This document shows positions 9,444 to 18,909 of a stretch of DNA of 64,000 nucleotides, in pieces. Below the pieces are notes generated by a model that was given only the letters and a program-made list of their open reading frames with translations, made no database searches and was not told the DNA's origin. The DNA comes from Salipiger thiooxidans (lineage in GTDB: Bacteria > Pseudomonadota > Alphaproteobacteria > Rhodobacterales > Rhodobacteraceae). Positions within the stretch are counted from its first letter, which is position 1, and each line of letters begins with the position of its first letter. The stretch is taken from contig NZ_FNAV01000002.1 in the NCBI RefSeq assembly GCF_900102075.1, forward strand, positions 310,001 to 374,000, written 5' to 3'. A program made the translations under genes and the position numbers.

Positions 9444-10385
9444 ATGTCGCTTGCCGCCTCCCTCCCGCCCGCCGCATTCCCGGGCCACCAGCTTCCGGTC
9501 CAGCAGCTTCCAGGCCAGCAGCCCCTGTCGCAGGGCAGCAGTCGCGCCCTGCAGGTGACGGTGGTGAGCATCACGCAGACTTCCGGGCACAGCGCGCCTC
9601 CCGCGCCCGAGGCCGGCGACGACGTTCCCCTCGGCACCTACGACGATCCGGCGCGGACCCGGGCTGTCGGCGCCCCCCTCACCACCACCGACCTTTTGCG
9701 CGGGCTCGTCGACGAGATGTCGGCCCGCGGCAACGACATCCTCGACAATCTTGAGCTTCGGATCCGCGGCGTCATGGCCGAGGCGATGGGCGTCGCCTTC
9801 GATCCCGCCGACGAGGCCGCACCCAGCCTCGCCGATCTGCGCGCCATGGCCGAAGAGCAGGACCTGCCGATCCTCGTGCTCGCCGCCGACACCTTCCAGG
9901 GCCACAGGGACAGCTTCAACGCCGCCATCGCCACCATGCACGCCGGCATCGACCGGATGGCGCAGTCCCCGCTGCCCGAGACCCGGCACCTCGGCATCGT
10001 CAAGCACGCCGTCCGCGAGCTGGTCTCGGCGCAGTACGAACCCGAGGCGCTGCGCATCGACCTCGACGCCCTGCGCGGGGCGGCGCTGCTCAAGCTCACC
10101 GGCGCGCTGAACGGGCCGCTGGAACGCGACATCGGCCAGCGCCGCGCCGACGGCCACGCCGAACTTCGCGGCAAGCGCGAGGGGATGTTCCGGCACCTGA
10201 TGCGCGACTACCAACAGGGCGGCCTGTCCGTCGTGGTCTCGACCATGACCGCCTGGGCGGACCAGGGCACGATCACCGACGGCGACAGCACCCTGAGCGA
10301 CACAAGAAGCTACGCCTCCTACGCCAGCGCATCCTTCACCATCGGCGCCCCCCCGGAGCCACACACAACGCTCGCCCGGTACTGA
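9444..10385 (+). CDS. Hypothetical protein with Gln/Pro-rich N-terminus
   Basis: A 313-residue protein without a recognised domain. The start at 9444 follows AAAGGAG at ideal spacing. Residues 1-35 are Pro/Gln/Leu-rich with an imperfect internal repeat (QLPVQQLPGQQPLSQG). There is no signal peptide or membrane helix. The rest is helical, with acidic segments (DNLELRIRGVMAEAMGVAFD; PEALRIDLDALRG) and a Ser/Thr-rich C-terminus. A stand-alone gene ending at a strong terminator. Length, composition and the absence of hydrophobic segments suggest a cytoplasmic or type I/flagellar-like secreted protein, but nothing confirms either. Confidence 0.75.
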   Translation: MSLAASLPPAAFPGHQLPVQQLPGQQPLSQGSSRALQVTVVSITQTSGHSAPPAPEAGDDVPLGTYDDPARTRAVGAPLTTTDLLRGLVDEMSARGNDILDNLELRIRGVMAEAMGVAFDPADEAAPSLADLRAMAEEQDLPILVLAADTFQGHRDSFNAAIATMHAGIDRMAQSPLPETRHLGIVKHAVRELVSAQYEPEALRIDLDALRGAALLKLTGALNGPLERDIGQRRADGHAELRGKREGMFRHLMRDYQQGGLSVVVSTMTAWADQGTITDGDSTLSDTRSYASYASASFTIGAPPEPHTTLARY

Positions 10386-10401
10386 GCCCGGAACACGAAA
10401 A

Positions 10402-10425
10402 GGGCGCGGCCTTGCGGTCGCGCCC
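10402..10425. terminator. Bidirectional hairpin terminator
   Basis: GGGCGCG (10402-10408) pairs with CGCGCCC (10419-10425). AAAA precedes the stem and CTCGTCTTT follows it. It lies between the convergent unknown gene and the Do protease and can serve both strands. Confidence 0.7.
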
Positions 10426-10474
10426 CTCGTCTTTCCGTCTGCTCCGGGCGGTACGCCCGGCCGGAAGCCGTGGA

Positions 10475-11953
10475 TCAGTTCTGCTCTTCGAGCGACAGCG
10501 CCACGAAGCGCGGGTCGCCGCCGCGACGGACCAGCAGCAGGAGCGACTTGCGGCCGGCGTCCCTGGCTTCGTCCACCTTGGTCTCGAGATCGGAGATGCT
10601 CAGCACCTCGGACTGGCCGGCCTCGGTGATCACGTCCCCCTGGCGCAGGCCTTTCTCGAAGGCTTCCGAGCTCTCGTCGACGTTCACCACCGCAAGGCCC
10701 TTGGCGCTGTCGGGGAGGCTCAGCTCCTCGCGCAGGTCCTGGGTCAGCGGGCTGAGCGTCAGCCCCATGAGCTCGCTCTGCGACGGCTCGCCCGGGGTCA
10801 CTTCCTGGCTCGCCGGGAAGGTGGTCTCGGCGTCCTCGCGGCGACCGAGGGTCACCAGCAGCGTCTCGGAGTTGCCGTTGCGGTTCACCACCACGCGGAC
10901 CGACTTGCCGACATCGGTGTTGCCGACGATCCGCACGAGCTGGCGGGTGTCCTGCACCTCCTTGCCGTCGAAGCTGGTGATCACGTCACCGGCCTGCATG
11001 CCGGAGTCCTTGGCCGGGCCGTCCGGCACGTCGGAAACCAGCGCGCCCTCGGCGGAAGCGAGGCCGAGCGCCTCGACCATGTCGTCGGTCACGTCCTGGA
11101 TGCGCACTCCGAGCCAGCCGCGGCGGGTCTCGCCGAACTCGCGAAGCTGGTCGACCACCTTGGTCACGACGTTCGAGGCCATCGAGAAGCCGATGCCGAT
11201 CGAGCCGCCGTTGGGCGACAGGATCGCGGTGTTCACGCCGATCACCTCGCCGTTCATGTTGAACAGCGGACCGCCCGAGTTGCCGCGATTGATGGCGGCG
11301 TCGGTCTGGATGTAATCGTCATAGGTGCCCGAGAGCGCCCGGTTGCGGGCCGAGACGATACCGGCCGAGACCGAGAAACCCTGCCCCAGCGGGTTGCCCA
11401 TGGCCATAACCCAGTCGCCGACCTTGGCGTTGTCCGAGTTGCCGAAGGACACGAACTTGAGCGGGCTGTCCGCCTCGACCTTGAGCAGCGCGATGTCGGT
11501 GTTGGGATCGGTGCCGACCAGGGTTGCGGGCAGCGAAAAGCCCTCGAAGAACTCGATCTCGATTTCGTCCGCGCCCTCGATGACGTGGTTGTTGGTGACG
11601 ATATAGCCGTCCTCGGAAATCACGAAGCCGGACCCCAGCGCCGAAGAGCGGCGCGGGCGGTCTTCACCCGGGCCGCCGTTGCGGTCCTGAAACTCACGGA
11701 AGAAATCCTCGAAGGGCGAGCCCTCGGGCACGATGCCCTGCGGGCCGGTACGGCCGGCGACCATGGTCGACGTGGTAATGTTCACCACCGAGGGGCTGAC
11801 TTTTTCGGCAAGGACCGAAAAGCTCTGCGGCGCGCCCTGCGCGCTGGCCATCAGCGCCTGGGAGACGATCATGAACATCGACAGCGTGGCAAGCCAGAAC
11901 AGCCGCAGCGGTCTGGCGTTGTCGCGTGTTGCAGCGAATGCTTCGGGTTTCAC
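10475..11953 (-). CDS. degP: Do-family periplasmic serine protease/chaperone (DegP/HtrA)
   Basis: A 492-residue envelope quality-control protease. An N-terminal hydrophobic segment (LFWLATLSMFMIVSQALMASA, about 18-38) is a signal sequence. The trypsin-like domain shows the triad: His123 in TNNHVIEG, Asp153 in NTDIALLK and Ser226 in GNSGGPL. Two PDZ domains follow, about residues 275-360 (GWLGVRIQDV...) and 390-485. Length and layout match the DegP/MucD group. In related Rhodobacteraceae this gene usually follows hflK-hflC-DUF2065 directly. Here a chemotaxis gene on the opposite strand separates it from that operon. It ends at the shared hairpin at 10402-10425. Confidence 0.96.
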   Translation of the reverse strand: MKPEAFAATRDNARPLRLFWLATLSMFMIVSQALMASAQGAPQSFSVLAEKVSPSVVNITTSTMVAGRTGPQGIVPEGSPFEDFFREFQDRNGGPGEDRPRRSSALGSGFVISEDGYIVTNNHVIEGADEIEIEFFEGFSLPATLVGTDPNTDIALLKVEADSPLKFVSFGNSDNAKVGDWVMAMGNPLGQGFSVSAGIVSARNRALSGTYDDYIQTDAAINRGNSGGPLFNMNGEVIGVNTAILSPNGGSIGIGFSMASNVVTKVVDQLREFGETRRGWLGVRIQDVTDDMVEALGLASAEGALVSDVPDGPAKDSGMQAGDVITSFDGKEVQDTRQLVRIVGNTDVGKSVRVVVNRNGNSETLLVTLGRREDAETTFPASQEVTPGEPSQSELMGLTLSPLTQDLREELSLPDSAKGLAVVNVDESSEAFEKGLRQGDVITEAGQSEVLSISDLETKVDEARDAGRKSLLLLVRRGGDPRFVALSLEEQN

Positions 11954-12189
11954 ATGGAACTCCTTCTATGCGGCAGTCGCCCGTGCCGGAGCGTTCGCGG
12001 CGCCCTGCCTCCTCATCGTGAAGCTAACATAGGAGCTCGGGAGCAACACCAAAGAAAAGGTTGCAGCCTATCAAGCGCATGTGAAACGGCGGTGAGAATG
12101 GGTGAAAGGCGGCCTCCGGGCGTCCGTTCGTCTCTTGTAAAGGATTGCGCGGTAGAGCGTTCGGGGAGGGATCAACCGAAGGCAGGCGC

Positions 12190-13653
12190 ATGGCACGGGA
12201 ACAGCTCGAACGGTTCAGGCTCGTCGACCAGGCGCAGGAGGATCTGCGCAGTGCCGGGCGCATGCTGATCCCCGATCTCGACGCGGTGCTCGAGGCGTTC
12301 TACCGCCGCGCGCTGGCCGATCCGGTCGCCGCAGCCTTCTTCGCCGATGACAGCCGCGTGGCCCATGCCCGCGCCGCCCAGAAGGCGCACTGGACGAGGC
12401 TGCTCTCGGGCGATCTGGGCGAGGCGTATTTCACCTCGATCGAACATATCGGCCGGGTGCACGCGGCCATCGACCTGCCGCTCGAGCTTTTCGTGTCCTC
12501 CTATGCGCTGGCCTCCAGCGACTTGCTCGAACGGTTGCTCGCCAAGCTCGGCCTGCGGTTGGTGGGTCCCTCCGCCGCACGCTCCCGCCGCATCGTCAGC
12601 GCCGTGACCCGCGCCTTCATGCTCGACATCGAGCAGGTCACCGACGTCACCTTCCGGGTCTGGGGCGAAGAGCAGAAGAAGGCCTTCGACCATCTCGAGG
12701 CCGCGATCGACGAGCTCGCCGACGGCAACCTCACCCACGCGGTGCCGGGCCCGGGCGAAAGCGACTTCCCCGCCGCCTACGACGACGTGCGGGTCAAGCT
12801 GAACGGCGCCGCGCGCAATCTCGAGGCGCTGTTCGCGCGCGTCGCCCTGTCGATGGAGGATCTGCTGAACATCGTGCAGACAGTCAGCGGCTCGGCGGAC
12901 GAGCTCTCGCGCCGCACCAGCAGCCAGGCCGCCTCGCTGGAAGAGACCACCGCCGCGATGCAGATGATCAACGAGAGCGTTCGCTCCACCAGCGAGCGCA
13001 CCTCCGAGACGCGGGGCATCTTCGACAGCGCCAGGCGCGAGATGTACGAGAGCTCGCAGGTTGCTGGCAACGCCGCCGACGTGATGGGCGAGATCAAGAC
13101 CTCCTCCGAGAAGATCGCCCAGATCATCGGGCTGATCGACGACATCGCCTTCCAGACCAACCTGCTGGCCCTCAACGCAGGCGTCGAGGCCGCGCGCGCC
13201 GGCGAGGCCGGGCGCGGCTTCGCGGTGGTGGCGGGCGAGGTGCGGTCGCTGGCGGCCAACTCATCGGACGCCGCGCGCGAGATCCGGGCGCTGATCCAGT
13301 CGAGTTCGGATCAGGTCAAGCACGGCGCGGTGCTGGTCGAAAACGCCCGCAGCTCGCTCGAGCGGGTGGTCTCGGGCTTCTCGTCGATGTTCGACGTGGT
13401 CAGCAGCATCGCCGAGTCCTCGACCGAACAGTCCAAGGGCATGCAGGAGATCAGCCAGAGCATCATCGAGCTCGACCGCATCACCCAGAGCAATGCCTCG
13501 ATGGTGGACCAGACCTCGGACGCCATGGACGGCATCCGCCGCATGGCCGAGGACACCCGCACCCAACTCGGCTCCCTGCGCTTCCGCCAGCAGGGCGGCA
13601 GCATGGAGATCGGCTGGGGCGATGGCGATGAGGACCTGCAGCGCACCGGCTGA
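12190..13653 (+). CDS. Globin-coupled chemotaxis transducer (soluble, HemAT-like)
   Basis: A 487-residue cytoplasmic sensor. The N-terminal 165 residues form a globin-coupled sensor domain. The proximal haem ligand is probably His91 in [12 protein letters not shown], and Tyr/Phe-rich helices lie around it. A HAMP-like linker ([16 protein letters not shown], about 178-193) leads to a methyl-accepting signalling domain. That domain has the conserved hairpin tip [20 protein letters not shown] and the following [20 protein letters not shown]. There is no transmembrane segment. It probably senses oxygen and signals to a CheA/CheW complex, although no che genes lie in this window. The start at 12190 gives the family's usual N-terminus. 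It lies opposite in direction to, and between, the DUF2065 gene and degP. Confidence 0.92.
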   Translation: MAREQLERFRLVDQAQEDLRSAGRMLIPDLDAVLEAFYRRALADPVAAAFFADDSRVAHARAAQKAHWTRLLSGDLGEAYFTSIEHIGRVHAAIDLPLELFVSSYALASSDLLERLLAKLGLRLVGPSAARSRRIVSAVTRAFMLDIEQVTDVTFRVWGEEQKKAFDHLEAAIDELADGNLTHAVPGPGESDFPAAYDDVRVKLNGAARNLEALFARVALSMEDLLNIVQTVSGSADELSRRTSSQAASLEETTAAMQMINESVRSTSERTSETRGIFDSARREMYESSQVAGNAADVMGEIKTSSEKIAQIIGLIDDIAFQTNLLALNAGVEAARAGEAGRGFAVVAGEVRSLAANSSDAAREIRALIQSSSDQVKHGAVLVENARSSLERVVSGFSSMFDVVSSIAESSTEQSKGMQEISQSIIELDRITQSNASMVDQTSDAMDGIRRMAEDTRTQLGSLRFRQQGGSMEIGWGDGDEDLQRTG

Positions 13654-13728
13654 TCGCGCGGTGCGGCGCACTTGTGGCGGGCGGCACAGCTCCGGGCAGA
13701 ATGACAGCCGCCTTGTGCGGCCCCTGCC

Positions 13729-13920
13729 CTACCCGTGCAGGATCCAGAGCAGGATCAGACCGGTCACCACCGTCAGCAGCCCGAGGTTGCGGCGCATCTC
13801 GAGCGGCAGCTCGCGGAGCGCCTCGAGCAGGCGCTCCACAAGCGAAGGGGCCAGTGCATAGACCAGCCCCTCGAGGATGAGGACCATCGCGATCCCCGTG
13901 CCGATGTCGGTCAGCGTCAC
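13729..13920 (-). CDS. DUF2065 small membrane protein
   Basis: A 63-residue protein with two membrane helices: about residues 5-25 (IGTGIAMVLILEGLVYALAPS) and 45-61 (LGLLTVVTGLILLWILH). They are separated by a charged amphipathic stretch (ERLLEALRELPLEMRR). This is the DUF2065 pattern, and such genes are regularly found directly downstream of hflC. The ATG overlaps the hflC stop by four bases, so translation is coupled. Its exact role in the HflKC complex is not established. Confidence 0.9.
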   Translation of the reverse strand: MTLTDIGTGIAMVLILEGLVYALAPSLVERLLEALRELPLEMRRNLGLLTVVTGLILLWILHG

Positions 13921-15002
13921 TCGCTGGCCGGCGGCGTGTCGTCCGCCGGCTCGGAGCCGGAGGCCGGGGCCTCGGGCGCCGGGGCCGTGTCTGCCGTCGG
14001 TTCGTCAACGGCCGGTGCGTCCTCAGCTGCCGGCGCCGCTTCGGACCCGGGGGCTTCGGATGCCGCCGCTCCCGGCACGTCCGAAGACGCCTCCGCACCT
14101 GCTTCCGCACCTGCTTCCGCAGCCCGTCCGGTACCGTCCTGGTTGTTGAAATAGGTGAAGAATTGCGACCCCGGCGTCATCACGATGGTCGAATTCTCGC
14201 CGGTGAGCGACGCCTCGTAAGCCTGAAGCGAGCGGTAGAAGGCGAAGAACTCGGGATCGGCGCCATAGGATTCGGCGAAGATGCCGTTGCGCTCGGCGTC
14301 GGCCTCGCCTCGGATCACGTTGGCGTCGCGTTCGGCCTCGGAGCGGGTCTCGACCACGGTCCGGTCGGCCAGCGCGCGGACCCGCTGCGCGGCCTCGTTA
14401 CCGCGGGCGATCTCGTCGGCCGCTTCCCGTTCCCGCTCGGCGCGCATCCGGGCGAAGGTCGCCTCGAGGTTCTGCGACGGCAGGTTGGTCTGCTTCAGTC
14501 GCACGTCCACCACGTCGAGCCCCAGCGACCGTGCAGAAGCACGGGCCTGGTCACGGATGCGGTTGGTGAGCGCCCGGCGGTCCTCGGAGAGGATCACGTC
14601 CGAGGTCACCTGGTCGGCACCCAGCACTTCGCGGATCTGCGCGTTGAGGATGCCCGAGAGCCGGTCCTCGGCGGTGCGCACACCGCCCACGCCGACAGCC
14701 TGGCGGAACTGCACCACGTCGGCGATGCGGTAGCGCGCGAAGGCGTCGACCACGAGGCGACGGTCGTCCGACGGCGTCACCTCGATGGTGTCGGTGTCGA
14801 GCGAGAGGATGCGGTCATCGTATTTCACCACCTCCTGGATGAAGGGGATCTTGAAGGCGAGCCCGGGCTCTTCCTTCACCGACTTGATCTGGCCGAACTG
14901 CAGCACCAGCGCCTTTTCACGCTCGTCCACGACGAAGATCGAGGACAGCAGAAGCACCAGCACGATGACGATGGCCGGAAGGATATAGGTCGTCTTGCGC
15001 AT
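13917..15002 (-). CDS. hflC: Protease modulator HflC with long Ala/Glu/Pro tail
   Basis: A 361-residue prohibitin/stomatin-fold (SPFH) protein that with HflK forms the cage around FtsH. It has one N-terminal membrane helix (YILPAIVIVLVLLLSSIFVV, about 6-25). The SPFH domain covers about 20-200, including DEREKALVLQFGQI, and a coiled-coil rich in Arg/Glu/Ala covers about 180-245. The conserved end PGSQFFTYFN lies near 285. Beyond it is an unusual tail of about 70 residues that is almost only Ala, Glu, Pro, Ser, Asp and Thr. The E. coli protein lacks this tail, which starts in a short tandem DNA repeat (14096-14120). The gene follows hflK after three bases. Confidence 0.95.
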   Translation of the reverse strand: MRKTTYILPAIVIVLVLLLSSIFVVDEREKALVLQFGQIKSVKEEPGLAFKIPFIQEVVKYDDRILSLDTDTIEVTPSDDRRLVVDAFARYRIADVVQFRQAVGVGGVRTAEDRLSGILNAQIREVLGADQVTSDVILSEDRRALTNRIRDQARASARSLGLDVVDVRLKQTNLPSQNLEATFARMRAEREREAADEIARGNEAAQRVRALADRTVVETRSEAERDANVIRGEADAERNGIFAESYGADPEFFAFYRSLQAYEASLTGENSTIVMTPGSQFFTYFNNQDGTGRAAEAGAEAGAEASSDVPGAAASEAPGSEAAPAAEDAPAVDEPTADTAPAPEAPASGSEPADDTPPASE

Positions 15003-15005
15003 GGA

Positions 15006-16157
15006 TCAGTTCCCCCCCGTCGTCGTGCGCGAGCGGTTCAGCTCGTTGAGCGGCAGGTAGGGCACCACGCCGCCGTCGGATCCGGTCAGCGCCTCGTCGA
15101 GGATGGTCTTGTCCACGTCGCCCAGCACCCGTTCCATGGTCTCGAGGTAGAGACGGCGGCGGGTCACCTCGGGCGCCTTGGCGTATTCCTCGAGCACGGC
15201 GGTGAAGCGCGACGCCTCACCCAGCGCGTCGTTCACGACCTGCGCACGGTAGCCTTCGGACTGCTCGCGGATCTGCGCCGCGTCGCCGCGGGCCTCGGCA
15301 ACCACGCGGTTGGCGTAGGCGTCGGCCTGACGTTCGAGACGGTCGCGTTCCTGCTCGGCGGCCTGCACCTCGCGGAAGGCGTCGATCACCTCGCGTGGCG
15401 GGTCGGCGGTGTCGAGGTTGATCCGGACGATGGTGATGCCGCTCTCGTACTCGTCGAGCGTCGCCTGGATCTGCTCGAGCGCGGTGTCGGCGATGATGCC
15501 ACGGTCGCGGTTGAGGATCGGCGCAAGGTTCGACGCAGCGATGATCTCGCGCATCACGGCCTCGGAGACCGCCTGGACCGTCAGCTGCGGGTCACGGATG
15601 TTGAACAGCAGTTTCGCCGGGTCCGAGATGTTCCAGACCACCTGGAACTCGATGTCCACGATGTTGGCGTCGGTGGTCAGCATCAGGCCGTCGGCATCGC
15701 GACCGGCGCCGATGGTCTCGGTCCGCTCGGAGGTCACGTTGACCACTTCGGCGCTCACGAAGGGCCATGGCGCGAAGTTCAGACCGGGGTTGCCGGTCGA
15801 GCTGTACTTGCCGAGGAACAGTTCCACCGACTGCTCTTCGGGCTTCACGGTGTAGAAGCTCATGTAGCCCCAGAGCCCCACAGCCACCAGCGCCGCGATG
15901 GCCACGGTGCCCTTCGTGATGCCGGGGCCGCCCGAGCCGCCGCTGCCGCCCGAGGGCGTGCCGCCGCCGTTGCCGCCGCGCCCGCCCATGAGCACGCGCA
16001 GACGCTCCTGGCCTTTTTTCATCAGCTCGTCGATCTCGGGGATCTGCGGGTCGTCGGGCTTGCGCCCGCCGTTTCCTCCTCCGCCACCGTTCGGCGGCCT
16101 GCCACCACCGCCACGATTGCCACCGCCGCCCCAGGGGCCGCCGCTGTTTCCTGCCAT
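15006..16157 (-). CDS. hflK: FtsH protease activity modulator HflK
   Basis: A 383-residue partner of HflC. The N-terminal 60 residues are extremely Gly/Asn-rich (GGPWGGGGNRGGGG...), as usual for HflK. A membrane helix follows at about 95-112 (VAIAALVAVGLWGYMSFYTV), then the SPFH domain starting VKPEEQSVELFLGKY. I start at ATG 16157 because GGGAAGGGAAAGAG precedes it and the upstream extension has no family character. It is the first gene of hflK-hflC-DUF2065. The gor gene ends 125 bases upstream on the same strand. Confidence 0.95.
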   Translation of the reverse strand: MAGNSGGPWGGGGNRGGGGRPPNGGGGGNGGRKPDDPQIPEIDELMKKGQERLRVLMGGRGGNGGGTPSGGSGGSGGPGITKGTVAIAALVAVGLWGYMSFYTVKPEEQSVELFLGKYSSTGNPGLNFAPWPFVSAEVVNVTSERTETIGAGRDADGLMLTTDANIVDIEFQVVWNISDPAKLLFNIRDPQLTVQAVSEAVMREIIAASNLAPILNRDRGIIADTALEQIQATLDEYESGITIVRINLDTADPPREVIDAFREVQAAEQERDRLERQADAYANRVVAEARGDAAQIREQSEGYRAQVVNDALGEASRFTAVLEEYAKAPEVTRRRLYLETMERVLGDVDKTILDEALTGSDGGVVPYLPLNELNRSRTTTGGN

Positions 16158-16282
16158 GAAGCTCTTTCCCTTCCCCTCAGTTCTTGTCCGTTGCCCGCGT
16201 TCGGGCCTGTCCTGTCGTCCCGGGACCCAGCGCGCTCCGCGCGCCGGACATCCGGCAGAATCTGGGTATTCTGACCGCAGAT

Positions 16283-17734
16283 TCAATAGCTCCGGGTCGG
16301 TTTGCGCATGGTTACAATCTCTTCCGACATGGTCGGATGAACGGCAACCGTGCGGTCGAAGTCCTCTTTGGTCGCGCCCATCTTCACCGCGATACCGGCC
16401 AGCTGGATCATCTCGCCCGCGCCGGGTGCGACGATGTGACAGCCAAGCACCTTGCGGGTCTCCTTCGAGACCACGAGCTTCATCAGCACCCGGTCGGGGC
16501 GGCCGGCGAAGGCGCTCTGCATCGGGCGGAAGGAGGTCGAGTAGATCTCGACCGGCTCGCGGTCGCGGGCCTCTTCTTCGGAGATGCCGACGGTGCCGAA
16601 TTCGGGCTGGGTGAACACCGCCGAGGGGATCAGCTCGTGATCCACCGGGGTCGGGTTGCCCTTGAACACGGTCTCGACGAAGGCCATCCCCTCGCGGATC
16701 GCCACCGGGGTCAGGTTCACCCGGTCGGTGGCATCGCCGATGCAGTAGATCGACGGCACCGAGGTCTGGCTGTACTCGTCCACCAGCACCTCGCCGCGGC
16801 GGCCGAGCTTCACGCCGACCTCCTCGAGTCCCATGTGGTCGGTGTTGGGGCGGCGGCCGGTGGCGAAGAACACCTGGTCGAAGACCTTCGCGTCGCCGTT
16901 GGTCGCTTTGACGAGGATCGGGCCGGAGCTGTCGCTGCCCTCGGGGGCCACTTCGCCGCTTTCCAGCATCGGCGCGCCGAGCACGCCCTCGGAGCCGCCG
17001 GTCATGTCCTCGGGCGTGGCGCAGCGCATCTCGACCAGGTCGGTGCCGACATGCAGCTTGATGCCGCGCTCGGTCATGCTGTCGGCGATGAGACCGCGGG
17101 CTTCCTCGTCGAAGCCACGCAGGATCTGGGCGCCGCGATAGTATTGCGTCACCTCGACCCCGAGCCCGTGCAGGATGCAGGCGAATTCGCAGGCGATATA
17201 GCCGCCACCGACGATGAGCACGCTCTTGGGCAGGCGCTCGAGGTGGAAGATGTCGTCCGAGACGAGGCCCAGATCGGCGTTCGTCAGATCGGGCCGCACC
17301 GGGCGGCCGCCGGTGGCGATGAGGATGTGCTTGGCGGTGAAGGTCTCGCCGGTCGAAAGCTCGACCGTGTGCGCGTCCTTGATCGTGGCGCGGGCGTCGT
17401 AGCTGTCGACGCCGGAATTCTTCAGCAGCGAGCGGTAGACGGACTCGAGCCGATCAAGCTCGGCGTTGAGCTTGTCCTTGAACCCGGACCAGCCGAAGCT
17501 GCCGGCCCCGATGTCCCAGCCGTAGCTCCGGGCATCCTCGACCAAGTCACCGTATTCGCTGGCAAAAACCATCAGCTTCTTGGGCACGCAGCCGCGGATG
17601 ACGCAGGTCCCGCCGTACCGGTCGGCTTCCGCGAGCGCCACCTTGGCACTGGCCTCGCCCGCCGCGACGCGGGCCGCGCGCACGCCGCCGGATCCGCCAC
17701 CGATGACGAAGAGATCGTAGTCGAAATCGCTCAT
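16283..17734 (-). CDS. gor: Glutathione-disulfide reductase
   Basis: A 483-residue FAD-dependent enzyme that reduces oxidised glutathione with NADPH. The FAD site is LFVIGGGSGGVRAAR (about 8-22). The redox-active disulfide is GGTCVIRGCVPKKL, with Cys44 and Cys49. The NADPH site is VLIVGGGYIACEFA near 170. The dimerisation domain ends with the catalytic VHPTMSEE. Length fits GR rather than lipoamide dehydrogenase. A non-family segment of about 25 residues (TGGSEGVLGAPMLESGEVAP...) sits in the middle, near residue 250, and looks like a lineage insertion. The start is ATG 17734, where the family begins. It lies between rpiA and hflK on the same strand. Confidence 0.95.
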   Translation of the reverse strand: MSDFDYDLFVIGGGSGGVRAARVAAGEASAKVALAEADRYGGTCVIRGCVPKKLMVFASEYGDLVEDARSYGWDIGAGSFGWSGFKDKLNAELDRLESVYRSLLKNSGVDSYDARATIKDAHTVELSTGETFTAKHILIATGGRPVRPDLTNADLGLVSDDIFHLERLPKSVLIVGGGYIACEFACILHGLGVEVTQYYRGAQILRGFDEEARGLIADSMTERGIKLHVGTDLVEMRCATPEDMTGGSEGVLGAPMLESGEVAPEGSDSSGPILVKATNGDAKVFDQVFFATGRRPNTDHMGLEEVGVKLGRRGEVLVDEYSQTSVPSIYCIGDATDRVNLTPVAIREGMAFVETVFKGNPTPVDHELIPSAVFTQPEFGTVGISEEEARDREPVEIYSTSFRPMQSAFAGRPDRVLMKLVVSKETRKVLGCHIVAPGAGEMIQLAGIAVKMGATKEDFDRTVAVHPTMSEEIVTMRKPTRSY

Positions 17735-17875
17735 CACGCACTTCCTGTTCTGGTGTTGCCCCGGGTATCCCACAGCCCCGCCCGGATGACCAGACGTACC
17801 GGGCCCGCATGGCGCGCCGCGCAGGGGCGCAGCGCCCCCCCCCCTGCCCCGCAGGCCACCCCCGGAAACGAAACC

Positions 17876-17897
17876 GCCCGGCAGGGGCCTGCCGGGC
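17876..17897 (-). terminator. Hairpin terminator after rpiA
   Basis: GCCCGGCAGG (17876-17885) pairs perfectly with CCTGCCGGGC (17888-17897) around GG. On the minus strand it is followed by GGTTTCGTTTCC. It lies 33 bases after the rpiA stop. Confidence 0.7.
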
Positions 17898-17929
17898 AGT
17901 GCGTTCCTGTGGCGCGCGAGGCGCCGGGA

Positions 17930-18712
17930 TCAGATGTCGCGGAACAGGTTGTCGTTCTCGGCGAGCGCGATCTGCTCCTCCGAGGTGGTGCCCGCGTTGA
18001 TGTCGCGCACCTCGACCCGGCCGTCGCCGTAGCCGATCACCACCTGGTCGCAGATGTCGATGAAGAGTCCGTTCTCGACCACGCCCGGGATCTGGTTCAG
18101 GATCAGCGCCAGCTGGCGCGGGTTGCCGATGCGGGTCAGGTGCAGGTCCAGGATGAAGTTGCCCTCGTCCGTGCGGTAGGCGGCGTCGCCGTCCATCCGC
18201 AGCGTGATCTGGCGGCCCATCACGTCCATCGAGACCAGCGCCTCTTCGATGAGCGCCTGCGACGCGGTCCAGCCGAAGGGAATGACCTCGACCGGCAGCG
18301 GGAAGGCGCCCAGCGTCCCGACCTCCTTGGCGGCGTCGGCGATGACGACCATCTGGTCCGAGGCGGTGGCCACGATCTTTTCCTGCAGCAGCGCGCCGCC
18401 GCCGCCCTTGATCAGGCTCAGCTCGCCGTCGAACTCGTCGGCGCCGTCGATGGTGAGGTCGAGCCAGCGCGCCTCTTCCAGCGTGATCACCTCGATGCCA
18501 ACCTCGCGGGCCAGCTCTGCCGTGCGGGTCGAGGTCGGAACGCCGCGGAACTTCAGCCCCTCCTCGCGCACCTTCTCGCCAAGGCAGCGGACGAGCCAGG
18601 CGGCAGTGGAGCCGGTGCCGAGCCCGACCCGCATCCCGTCCTCGACGAATTCGGCGGCGCGCTTGGCTGCGACGAACTTGGCCTTGTCGATCGGCGAAAG
18701 CTCTCCGGTCAT
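17930..18712 (-). CDS. rpiA: Ribose-5-phosphate isomerase A
   Basis: A 260-residue enzyme interconverting ribose 5-phosphate and ribulose 5-phosphate in the pentose phosphate pathway. The family motifs are GLGTGSTAAWLV (about 30-41, phosphate loop), DGADE (about 91-95) and KGGGGALLQEKIVA (about 103-116, containing the catalytic Glu/Lys), then PVEVIPF. The length is slightly above E. coli RpiA because of a C-terminal extension (EVRDINAGTTSEEQIALAENDNLFRDI). It ends at a strong hairpin and is divergent from sdaA, with 197 bases between. Confidence 0.97.
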   Translation of the reverse strand: MTGELSPIDKAKFVAAKRAAEFVEDGMRVGLGTGSTAAWLVRCLGEKVREEGLKFRGVPTSTRTAELAREVGIEVITLEEARWLDLTIDGADEFDGELSLIKGGGGALLQEKIVATASDQMVVIADAAKEVGTLGAFPLPVEVIPFGWTASQALIEEALVSMDVMGRQITLRMDGDAAYRTDEGNFILDLHLTRIGNPRQLALILNQIPGVVENGLFIDICDQVVIGYGDGRVEVRDINAGTTSEEQIALAENDNLFRDI

Positions 18713-18909
18713 GGTGATCCCCCAAGAATCTCTGTTTGCGCGGCCTTATAGTCAGCCCGGTGCCACCGCGCGACAACATATTCGGATGCCGTGAAGGCTT
18801 TTCCGCCGCCAAGGCTTATCTGTACGGCGCAATGACGCATTCATCCTGTTCGGCCACCCCCGACCTGCGCTACCAAGAAACGGATTTTCCGCGAACAGGG
18901 GGCCCGCGC

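Noticed and set aside
14163-16274. 700-codon plus-strand frame across hflC and hflK
   Set aside because: An antisense shadow; hflC and hflK are intact on the other strand.
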